From Chaunax sp. Z400 (taxonomy: Eukaryota > Chordata > Actinopteri > Lophiiformes > Chaunacidae), in NCBI GenBank assembly GCA_037577475.1, contig CM075192.1:19105908-19169907 (forward strand): 64,000 bases of DNA, read 5' to 3'. A program made the position numbers and the translations under genes. This document shows positions 14,261 to 24,589 of the stretch, piece after piece. A model generated the notes under the pieces. It saw only the letters and a program-made list of their open reading frames with translations, searched no databases and had not been told where the DNA came from. Positions within the stretch are counted from its first letter, which is position 1. Each line of letters opens with the position of its first letter.

Positions 14261-14444
14261 ACACATTTGGGTGGGGGAGGGGAGGGGGACTCAAAGACAT
14301 TGATGAGCTGCACCCCTCCTCTTTCTGTCTCTCTAACCATCGTCATGGTCCTTGGCAGGTCCACGTTGCCATGGCAATGCTCACATTGCCGCAGGCTGGC
14401 TGGAGTGAGAAAGACAGAGAGAGACGAGGGGGCAGACAGAGAAG

Positions 14445-14448
<4 letters not shown>

Positions 14449-14482
<34 letters not shown>
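14449..14482. repeat. (GA)n microsatellite
   Basis: About 16 GA units inside a longer purine-rich stretch (14405-14482). Confidence 0.95.
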
Positions 14483-14487
<5 letters not shown>

Positions 14488-17279
14488 GCAGAGGGAACGG
14501 CAGGCGAGACTTGGCTCTCCAATTCATTACCCCTACAACAACCCCCCACCACCACCCTATAACACCTTCCCCACACTCACACACCCTCATTCCATCCCCC
14601 TCCCCTGAAATCTTAACATTGCCAACAGTTCGGCTGGGCCGTGGTAAGGCCCCTGCTCTGCTCAGTAGTCTGAACACGTTGGATCCAAACTTAAGACTGC
14701 ATTTATTATTCATTCTCCTTTTCAGCAGACAGCACCAGCACAGCCTAACGCGCAGCTTCATACACATGCAGGAACCTGCACCAGGACCTATGGATAGTTT
14801 AAAGCGTTAAATTGATCCTGACACCTCACTGCCTCGTTTTGCATTTGACCCCTGTGATCTTATGGGTGTGATGACCTGTTGGTACGTCCAGCTAACCTTC
14901 TGTGTATTGGAAAAACAGACGAGAACAGATTGAGATGATGATGTTTTTTGTTAAAATTCATTCATGGCTGTCAGACAATCTAAACGTATAAGCAGCACGG
15001 CGAAAAGGCTAGGGCAAGCTAAAAAAAAAAAAAATTTTAATAGAAAGTTGAGATAAATTAACAGCCTTAGTATGATGTTGGATGAAGGCATATATTTTAT
15101 TTCTCTTATTTTGATGCCAAGTTTTATCACCACACATGTGAATAAATAGAATTTCTGTCATTTATCATATCCACTCTTCCCCTTTGACTATATGTTTGCA
15201 TGGATGTTTGGCCATCTGTAAGGATATACCACACACAGATTTAATCACGCTATCCTCCCTCATCAATACAGACTTTCATGTGCATTTCTCATGTTCTTGA
15301 TGGTTGTAAATAGTGACAAAGTAAAAGTAAAAAATCACCTTCCATGGTCTATAGCTCATACATGGATGGTTGCCTTACATGGTAACAATTTCAACAATTG
15401 ATAAAATTGTTGTTTTGTTTTATTTTTTTAATCTAATTTGATCCAAATATCTTTATTTTATTTACAATGAAAGATTAAAGAGACACTCAAACACATACAT
15501 TTTCTTTGCCAGGTATCACAAAGTTCTGTTCCATTCCCTATTAAGTGTTTTATTCAAATTAAGCTCTATACTGCCTAGATATAGTAACAACCAATACCCC
15601 GGGAGGTTAATTCCATTCTCATTTGCTGGACACAAGCAAGCCTCACCTTCTCAGAGGTTGTTGCTTTTTTACTTTATTTAGCACATTAAAAAAAAATTGT
15701 ACACAATAACCTTAATCCATTATACAGTATAAAACATGTGCAAGGAAGACAAGAAACCCCGAGGGGCTTGCGGAGTGTCTGCCTTAGTCATAGTGCGTGA
15801 TTACAGTTTAATATAATGTAAGTCAAAAAACAACAGATCAAAAGTCTAAGTTCAGTTCAGTTCAAAGTACTGTATCTCTTTTTCCCCAAATGAACTTTTA
15901 TCCAATATAAATGCATTTAATTTTAAATCAGAAAGCAGAATTTATTACCTAATATGTGCATATTGTTTTGAGGATGTTTACATGACTTAACAGCTGGATG
16001 GGGAAAGAATCAGCTGGCATCCACAGAGATGCCTGCCTCCTCTTTACAGGGCAAAGTTAACCTGTTTACCTGCCTCTCGCTTGATACAGAGCATCCTCCA
16101 CGGCTGCAGGTGGGACTTCATGTGATGAGACACTGTTGTGAAGTGCTCTAAGGGAGAGACCAGGTTGAAAAACACCCGTGGTGATATACCTTACATAATC
16201 AGGCTGATGTGATTGGATAAGTCTTGCTTCTCTACAAAGAATACAATTCTCTTTTCATCCCTTTGAAACAAATGTAATGAAGAAATGTACGCAAGGTGCC
16301 ATTCGGAGCTTCTATGTGCAGCAAAGAGAGAGAAGCACACCAAGAAAGGTAGTAATAGCTGTAAGAGTGGCGTAATGAGAGTCATTTAAATTTTGTGACT
16401 CCATCCTCCTGCTTCATTTCATCTGAAATTTAGTTTATAGTGAGGATGAAAATCTGAAATATCCTCTTGAACACATTGCTACGCACGCACATATGCACAC
16501 AGAGTCAGACAACTGATGCAACCACAATGAAAGACTGAGAAAATGCATAACAAGATGCATAAATGTTAATCTGCTACAACACTGACCAAACAGCTCAGGC
16601 TTCATTCAGCTCATATAGAATTCTGCAGGAGCAATAGACCTTACATATTGCATAAGGGTCTCTTTATGGTCTTCAGAGGGTTGATAGGATTGTAAACAAA
16701 TACCAGATCTTCAGTGACTTTTGAAACAAACATAAATTTCCAGAGATATGCCCTTTGAAAATATTTTAGCATCAAAGCCTTACAGGGGGCGAGAACTAAA
16801 AGAGCATGTAATACTAAAATACTCTCCAGGCATTTATGTTGTAATTAGTTTACTCATTTACTCACAATTTAGCTCAGACACAGTTCCAGAGCAACTTGTA
16901 GTTCTGTCAGCACTGCAATTCAGACTGGCTGTCAGTAGTATACGTTGACAAAAGTACATACTTTGAATTTTTTTCAGTCTCAAACTGTCTACTTTAATTG
17001 AATGTATTTCCTAAATAAAATGGCACATATTTCCGCTAAGGCTCAACATTCCCCTTTAATTCAATCAAGCCTTATCCAAAATCAAACTCGCTCCATAACC
17101 ATTATTTAAGGTTTCTGGATTTGTAACAGATAACCATTTAAATCTGGTGGATCTGCATTTTTGTTTGGATCTGCACCATATATCACACACTCATACATAC
17201 CAACCCCTAAATATATATTAAATCAAGATGCATGCATTATACTCTGAGGAATAAAGAAAATTTCTAGGGTAATATTAAA
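14483..17279. other. Noncoding DNA, no gene seen
   Basis: No coding or RNA gene signal is recognised. A C-rich, CCACC-type stretch lies at about 14520-14610. Confidence 0.45.
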
Positions 17280-17465
17280 TAAAGTGACAAAAAAATCCTG
17301 GATCCACACCAAAATTTAATGGTGTCTATTCTGGCCCAAGACCTATCATCCTACCCATGTTTCATGGAAATCTGTTCAGTAGTTTTTGCGTAAGCCTGTT
17401 GAAATTCCAACAAACCAGCAGACAGGTGAAAACCTAACCTCCACGGTGGTGGAGTGGTGAAGCCA
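17100..17465 (+). repeat. Fish interspersed repeat copy (CCTGGATCC / TTTCATGGAAATC family)
   Basis: The core reads AAAAAATCCTGGATCCACACC, then AAAATTTAATGGTG, then TTTCATGGAAATCTGTTCAG and TAGTTTTTGCGTAAGCCTG, ending in GACAGGTGAAAACCTAACCTCC. This is a widespread fish repeat. The upstream GGATCTGCATTTTTGTTTGGATC words may belong to the same element. The class (LINE tail or SINE) is not determined. Confidence 0.65.
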
Positions 17466-17469
17466 AGTG

Positions 17470-19585
17470 ACTCAAAGTTTGTTCAGACTCAACAGAAGGT
17501 ACATTTCTGAAAGCACAAGTGTATTCACACAGGGCAGCACTAATTTAGGAAAAGATGTGCCTGTTGAAAATGCCTTAACGTTTCTAAGATAAAGGCTTTG
17601 ATTCAAATTCACTACACCTTGAGATGAGAAAAAAAGAGAGGTCTGGAGAAAAAACGCATCTTGCATCCACAAAATAACAGACATGCACAACTGAGCTGTA
17701 TTTGTCTGTAGTCTATCCACTTTATTGTGGATCAGATCAGGTCTGGAACTGGTTTAGAGACATAGAGAATGTGGATAATGGATTAGATCTGGCTTTGATT
17801 TTTCATTGGGCATAATACAGCATTGGATAATTCAAACGCATAAAATAGTGGGGCATCACATAAAAAGAGATTTTTTATTCCAATAGATAAAACATACTTT
17901 TACTATACTTTCGTTTGTATCTGTGAATATATAAGTAACAAGCAGACAAAACCATTTTCAAGGACAAAAAGTGTAAAGGAAGTAGGTTATGTCACACAGA
18001 TTTATCCAAGAGTAAAAATAATTTTTCACTTCACTGACTTTAAACTTGTGCAGCTGCACACGTGCACTTTTTCACATGCATAGGCACCTGTGCACTCAAG
18101 CCTGCAGATGCTCACACACACATTCAACATACCTGTGAGGATACACAGAAACCTGGCATTAGATGTGACTCACAGGCAAATCGTTGATGGAACATCTGTG
18201 GCTCTTTATTTTAATGGCTGCCTGATAGACCTGAAAAACTGGAGCTCATGCTGGTCAGCCAACTCTGAGTAGAAAACTATTTGAAAAATTCTATTTCGTA
18301 TGTTAAGGTTTTTTTTTCTTTTTCAACAATTCTTCTCTTTTGTACAGTTGACCCCTTCATAAGATTAAACTGTGAATGCACAATTGAGTCTGGATCAATA
18401 AAGCCTTGCAGCGTGTGCAGAGGGTTACTACAGATGGTGAGAGTGTGATAGCGCCAGAGGTGCTTGAGCTCATTAAGAAACAGGACCACACTCTGGTGCA
18501 GAGCAGGGAGAGCGGAGCAGTGAAGGGAGGGGGAGGGGGGGGATGCAGAGCCTGAACTGAGATTTTTCACCAGAGCGTCAATGATGATTCTTTGTCGTCG
18601 CAAACTGGATATATTATAAATCCTTCCTTTGTGTGTGTCTGGACAGAAACAGATGATCTGTGTTACATTAGTCAAAATAAATGGTAGCATGTAAATAAGC
18701 TTGTTACTGTTGCAGGCTGCTGTTATATAGGGAACAGGCTGGAGTGTGGCGCCATCTCCCTGTCACAACTGCTAATTTCTGTTTCACATAATTGTTGCTG
18801 GTGGTGGATATACAGACATTTATAGACTTAGGATCAACAATTTCTTAACACCAATATTGTGTGCCAACAATTTGTATGTACAGAATTATCTAAATAGGTC
18901 TTTTAGCGTGCCAACAAATCATGAGAGGTGAGTCACGGAAGCTGAGAGCCTGTGGAAAAAAAACAAAGATTATTATGAAACTCCACATTGGACCAAATTT
19001 ATGGAAGGCCAAAATATAAAACTCTTCATTGATTTTATCGTGGCCAAAAACTGCAATTACAATTACTTACTTTGTCAATCTCTGGATTCACTTAGATAAC
19101 TCCAGTGGTGACATGACCACATATTTGATATTTAAAGGTCAATTTACTTCCAATACATTGATCTGAATCCATTGAAAAACTTAATTTCAAAATACAACGT
19201 AGTGGCAAATAAGTTACTTATCCCTATTTATTCATAAAATGATTTTGTAAACTTAAATGTTTGTCCACATAATAGAATCTCTGGTTTAGAAACGCTAACT
19301 TTTGCCTTTCCCAATGACATTGCTTCTACCAAACTATTTTTCTCAGATCATTAGATCTACCAATCTGTAAACAGTTCACCTCCTTAATGTTGCACAATTT
19401 AAAAGCCTTAGTCTGACTTACAAAACGAGTTCATGTTTCATTCTTTCAGAATGAAATCACGGTTCTAACAAGGCATGGGAGGAAAATGTGCTGTACTGGA
19501 ACACTTGAGTGGAGAGACTGCAGGACAAAAACACAAACATGTTTTTTTCATTCACATTTAATTTTCCTGTAATTGCATTTTGAAG
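17470..19585. other. Noncoding DNA, no gene seen
   Basis: AT-rich intergenic DNA downstream of polr1g. A G-rich run occurs at about 18525-18545. No coding exon of a fourth gene is recognised. Confidence 0.45.
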
Positions 19586-20187
19586 TTTATTTTGTAACAT
19601 GTGTTTTCCTGCAGAAAAATAATTTGTCCATGTGACTCAGATTCTTAAAAGAAAAACTAACATTTCCTGACAATGAATCGTTCCTCTGTCTTTTTATCAC
19701 CATTGGTTTTCTGACCTTACTGCCAGATCTGTGACTTTACCAACTTAGTTGTGTAATTATACACACAAACACAGCAAAACAGTGTGCATGATATCCCCGA
19801 AAATGTATCAAAATTTGAAAGATGCTGGCAAAAAAAAAACAGAAAGCCCCCTTTGTACACTTTTGTCATTTGCTCATAAATGCCTGTGGATGCACACATT
19901 CTTTGTGTGTAAAACTGTCACAATGAGATCAAAACGATTGAAACATTGGCCTGAAAATTGCTGTTATAAATCCACCTTATAATTTGTGTCACTATTCATT
20001 TGATTCAGGATGTTTCCTTTTTTTCTGAATGCAATGTCCTGCTAAAGGGAGGTTTGCATTATGTCTCAATCTCAACCTCAATCTATCAATAACCTGGAAA
20101 AAATGTGTAGAAGTTATTCAGACAGGTTCATAATGTCAAAAACATAACTATACATCAGACAACTAAGTGATGACAGACTAGTCATCA
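19586..20187 (-). other. polr1g: Probable 3' UTR of polr1g with candidate polyadenylation signal
   Basis: Downstream of the polr1g stop the minus strand has no further coding signal. The first canonical AATAAA I find on that strand is at 19591-19586. The 3' end is inferred only from this hexamer, and a variant signal nearer the stop is possible. Confidence 0.3.
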
Positions 20188-22411
20188 TCAGTTTTGCTTT
20201 TCTTCCTTCACCCTCACACTGGGCTCCATGCCCTCCTCCACCACCTCTGGATCTCTGTCCCTCTTTTTCTTCTTCTTCCTCTTCTTCTTCTTCCCTGAAA
20301 TGTCACCTTCCTGGAAAGAAAGGTCTGTCATAATTTCATCCTTAATTTCAGCAACAGGCTCCACTTTCACCCCCACCACCTCCAACGACTCTTCCTCTCG
20401 TTCTGCCTTTATTCGCTTTTCTTTCTTTTTCTTCTTTTTTTTCCTCCCTTCCTCCTCCTGCCATGTTTCTTCTATGGGCCGTTTGCCTAACAGGGGGCAG
20501 AGAGTTGGCGATGAGGCCCCCAAAGCGGCTCCATCTGTCTCACTCTCTGCCACACGGGTCAGAGTGGGGGGCTTACTGGCGTGGTGGAATCGCTGTTTCA
20601 GCCCTGGCGGTATGGAGGGTGCTGGAGCAGCTGGGATAATGTGAGACGCCTGGTTGGTACTGCTGTCTCCATAGCTCTCACACACATTTAGAAGGCCTGA
20701 AAAAGTGGGGCCAAAAACCATGCCATCAGATGACTGCTTGTCACTGGTGAGCAAACAGAGGTCTGCGGTACCGTGGGTGGATGCCAGGATGCTGTAGATC
20801 TGCTGGCCACTCCCAGTCTTGGCTCCACCTTCAGCAGCAGGAACCCTCAGGTTCTGGAGACCTGAGAGGGGAACCTTGATACCACTGAAACTGAAAGGAG
20901 GGAGGAAAGGACAGGTTAGGCATCATTCACAAAAAGCATGGTAGGAGACGTTTACTCAACTTCAGGAGTTTGCACCAAATTACATAATGTTCTCAGACCG
21001 CTATTGAATTTGGGGGTGCTTTCTGAAGCTTCAGCATGAACGTATCTCCAGCTTCACCAGCCTGCTGGGCTCAACAAGCACAATCTGCCCGACTGTCACC
21101 GACATCATGCTGAGATTGTCTTACCTCTTATGCTGGCAAAAAAAAAAATTTTAAAAACGCTGCAGAGATTGGTCAAATACTAACTTGAGAAAAAAATGAA
21201 ACATTCTCTCACTTGCTAAGTAAAGTTGAATTTATAAGTAATAAAATCCCCAATCACTCATTCAAAACTTACATTTGCTAATAGTGCCTTACACGATCTG
21301 GTGCAACCAGTTATAACGATGAACAATAAACTTATTATGAATCTTATTTACTCACTAGTATTAAGCTTCATTTTAGCATTTAGCATTTCTCTGTCATTCT
21401 AACTTTAAGACATTATAACTTGTGTCTGCTCAGTAAATGTTATATAAAGTCACTCATTTTATTGGCACAAGTTATGCATTTTAAAACTAGAACAATTAGA
21501 AACAGTGATCAACTGTAACATTTTTTATTTAAATGCTAGGACATCAAAATGGGCTTATTATTCAGCATGAGATATTATTTGGAAGCAATAGTAGTTTAGA
21601 TTAAATATGGATTAAGTGTATTTCTTTAAGAAAATAGATTTCTGAATGATTTTTTTGTAGGAGATGAGAGACAAATACGAGGAAATAGATGGAAGGGGAA
21701 ATATTGTACCCACCATTCTGGGTTAAAGCTGGCTGGAGTTTTAATGAGCCATAACTCGTTCTTATTGTTCTTCAGACTTTCTGTCAGAGTGCTGCTGCAG
21801 GGCTTATGGCAGAAATGCACAAAGTCACCCGGACACTGGTACCTGGTGCTCTTCTTATCTGTGGATCCAAATGGCATGCCTTCATCATTTCACTTCACAC
21901 AGCGCATTACAAAGAGACAAAACAGCCCAGTAAAACTTGATCACTCTCAACGGTTCCACTTTCAACAGCAGTATCGCCACGCTTCTTGTGCATGTGGTTC
22001 CCCATTGTATGTCAACAAAGATTGTAATGACTGGTAAGATTATAATGTCATATTTCCTTGGCTTTAATATTGGATGACACAAAGACGAGACTTAATTAAT
22101 CCCCCTTTACAGTAATTGTTATTAATATATCCACACATATAGGCCTAAAACGTTTGATAGCAGGAAATATGAGGCTCCGTCAGTCACGGCATATTGAACC
22201 GTGTATTATTACCTGCTTGAACTGTTTTTCTGGGTGTATCTGCCTCTTGAAGCTGGTCTTACTGAATGAACTGTTAGCATATCATCCATCTAACATTAGC
22301 TTTGTGCAACCAATGTACAAACTTACGGGATTCTTTTCGCTTTACGGGTGATTTTGCAGTAGGATCATTCACTTCGTCTTCGTTTGATGAAGATGACATG
22401 TCTCTTGGCAT
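20188..22411 (-). CDS. polr1g: RNA polymerase I subunit RPA34/PAF49 (POLR1G, CD3EAP), three coding exons
   Basis: Exons read on the minus strand are 22411-22327, 21858-21714 and 20890-20188 (stop TGA at 20190-20188). They total 933 nt and encode 310 aa. Junctions are GT/AG and in frame: donor GTAAGT after 22327, acceptor CCACAG before 21858, donor GTGGGT after 21714, acceptor CTTTCAG before 20890. The joined protein has RYQCPGDF and ELWLIKTPASFNPE followed across the second junction by CFSGIKVPLSG, matching the human dimerisation-domain pattern (ELWLIQAPADF, then FNGRHVPLSG). IPPGL at about residues 170-174 is also conserved. The C-terminal half is low complexity, with lysine runs at about 226-235 and 277-288 and a VKVEP sumoylation-type motif near 252. 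In the family this subunit pairs with RPA49 (POLR1E) on Pol I in the nucleolus. It is shorter than the human protein (about 510 aa), mostly because the Lys-rich repeat tail is shorter. A second in-frame ATG four codons in could also be the start. It is head-to-head with the irf2bp gene. Confidence 0.93.
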
Positions 22412-22940
22412 TTTTAAGTTTCAAAATAAACACAACGTACTAAAACTTTTCTACCCTAAGACACATGGCTACTGGCGACGCACATGTGATGACAACAAAT
22501 GAACTGTGACCGCTAATTACTTCACTTCCGTGCCAGTTTTGGTTGTAGTTCTAAAAACAGGAACGGCGAGTAAGATTGCCTTTCCATTGTCAGGTGAGAA
22601 AACTCAAACACCCATAATGCACTTTGAAAGGTTACGTAATGTTGTAGCGTCCGTCTGGAAAGAAGTTGACAACAGTCAAGAGGAGGCCGAAGTGGGCATA
22701 AAAAACAAACATATGAAAAAAGACGGAAATAACTTAAAACTTTTGTCTAATTTTATATCTGTAGAATATGTAATATTGTTCTAAAGCGGCTTGAGGCTCG
22801 TTGAATTAGAAAGTCGTTAGTAAAGACAGTGCGTACACCTGTGAAAGATAAATAGGTTAACGAGCTAACGTGTGCTAGCACGTTAGCAAATTATCTGGCT
22901 TGTTGAACTCCCTTAGTTTTAGCTAGCCTGCTTGTCAGCC
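22412..22940. promoter_or_regulatory. Bidirectional promoter between polr1g and irf2bp
   Basis: The two start codons are divergent and 529 bp apart, so this interval must hold both 5' UTRs and core promoters. I see no convincing TATA box for either gene. CACTTCCG at 22523-22530 fits an ETS/GABPA site, common in TATA-less housekeeping promoters. An open frame at about 22506-22784 has no recognisable protein content and I treat it as chance. Transcription start sites cannot be placed from sequence alone. Confidence 0.6.
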
Positions 22941-24589
22941 ATGTCGTCCCCCTCCTCGTCGAGACGCCAGTGGTGCTACTTGTGCGACCTGCCAAAGATG
23001 CCATGGACTGTAGTATGGGACTTCAGCGAGGTGGTCTGTCGTGGCTGTGTGAACTACGAGGGAGCGAATCAGATTGAATTCCTCATAGCGAGTGCTCGAC
23101 AGCTGAAACGAACACACGGGATGCAGGATGGTAACGTCAGGTCTCCTGGTCCCTCTCCCAATAAACACAGCACATCTGTCAGAGGAGAGGCGTCCGCAGA
23201 CAGTGGCAGGCCGCACACCGACCGCTTCGACAGGGGAGTAAGAGGAGAAAGTACCGGGTCATCTGTTCGCGTGCCTCCTAACGGGTTGCACCGTGATGGC
23301 CAGCCACCCCAAGAAGTGAACCGCCAGAGCCCCAGCGGCAGTAGGAGACCAATGATAGGTGCTGCCATCCCCCCTAGTTTAGTAACTCAAAGTATTGCTG
23401 GGATTCCTCATGGGTTACTTGCAGGCATGCCAGCGGGCCTGACCGCCAGGACAGCCCCTATGAGCAGCCCTATGATTTTCCCTGCGCCAGTACTGGCCGA
23501 GATGAGCCGTAGACAGCTAGGTATAGGGATGGGCATAGCCCCCTTTATCACTCCAGAGCTGGAGCGAGAACTCAGTTCGTCGCAGAACCAGACTAAGACA
23601 CAGACGCAGGTCCACAATGCTGTGGCTGGCAGCAGCACTAGCAAAAGCACCGGTCTCTCTTCTTCATCTTCGTCCATAGCTGGAGGTGTGAGTCAGACGA
23701 GCCCCAAACCTGCCTCGTCTCCAGCCAGGCAGCCACGCCCTCTAGCCTCAAGATCTGGAGGGGAGCCTTTGGGATCCAGCACATCAGCAGAGGCAGCCAC
23801 CACTGCTGCAGCGTTACCCCACAGTGGTGCCTCTGAGCTGGGATCAGCTTCTGCCAGCAACACCCATTCAACTGGAAATACTCTGTCCTGCACCTTGTGT
23901 CATGAGAGGCTGGAAGACACACACTTTGTTCAGTGTCCATCCATGCCAGGGCATAGGTTGGTGTGTTTGTTTCTACTTTATCTTGTTAAGGTGATCTCAT
24001 AGTGAATAGCTCGAAACAAGTTATTTGGATTAGTCAAAAAACGTTTGAAAGTTGAGCATTTTCTTGTTGCACCTTGTCAAATGCTAAGTAATTGAAGCCA
24101 ACTGTTTAAACCCTGGTCTGTTGTTTAATAGTTATTACAACTTTATAGGCCAGAAATTTAGTTGTTTGAAAAAAACAACCTATTTGTGGGGGGGAAAAAC
24201 ATTACTTTTTTTATTTGAGTATAGTTACAGTAATTGTGCCTCTCTAAAAGTTGTAATAACCTGTCTTCTCTTTCTCTACTAAATTTAGGTTCTGCTTCCC
24301 CTGCACCAGAGTTTACATCCAGAGTAGACGGGGTGATGGAGAGGTGTACTGCCCAAGTGGAGAGCGCTGTCCATTGGATAATTCTCCCAACAGTCCCCCT
24401 TGGGCCTTCATGCAGGGAGAAGTCTCCACCATATTAGGCACTGCTGGAGCAGGAGCAACATCGTCTTCTGCATCTGGAGCTGGGACCGGACCTGGTCCAG
24501 GAACTGCCGGTGTGTCTGGGGCCGGCAGTGGATCTGCCAGTGGAGCAGGAGGCGGAGATGTCACCGTCAAGAAAGAGAGAGAGACGTGA
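22941..24589 (+). CDS. irf2bp1: Interferon regulatory factor 2-binding protein, IRF2BP1-like, two coding exons
   Basis: Exons are 22941-23956 and 24289-24589 (1317 nt, 438 aa). The donor is GTTGGT and the acceptor AAATTTAG; the junction splits an Arg codon and gives the family string GHRFCFPC. The N-terminal C4 zinc finger has Cys 12, 15, 33 and 36 in RRQWCYLCDLPKMPW. Trp after RRQ and Lys before MPW match human IRF2BP1 rather than IRF2BP2/IRF2BPL, which read RRQS and LPRMPW. The C-terminal RING-type domain (about 315-372) has CTLCHERLEDTHFVQCP, then GEVYCPSGERCPL, WAFMQGE and the terminal VKKERE motif. Family members are nuclear co-repressors of IRF2. The middle (about 60-310) is Ser/Pro/Ala-rich and lacks most of the long central region of human IRF2BP1. 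A 39-residue Gly/Ala/Ser stretch sits between STIL and GDVTVKKE. Synteny favours irf2bp1, while the LNRQSP motif and the intron recall irf2bp2, so the family is near certain but the paralogue less so. Confidence 0.88.

Noticed and set aside
20228..20644. 138-codon plus-strand frame
   Set aside because: It is the antisense of the Lys-rich polr1g exon 3; its Phe/Ser runs are the complement of lysine codons.
22506..22784. Small gene between polr1g and irf2bp
   Set aside because: No family resemblance; the interval is better explained as promoter and 5' UTRs.
23957..24002. Read-through C-terminus of irf2bp exon 1
   Set aside because: Reading into the intron replaces the second half of the RING with hydrophobic residues, while splicing restores the family sequence.
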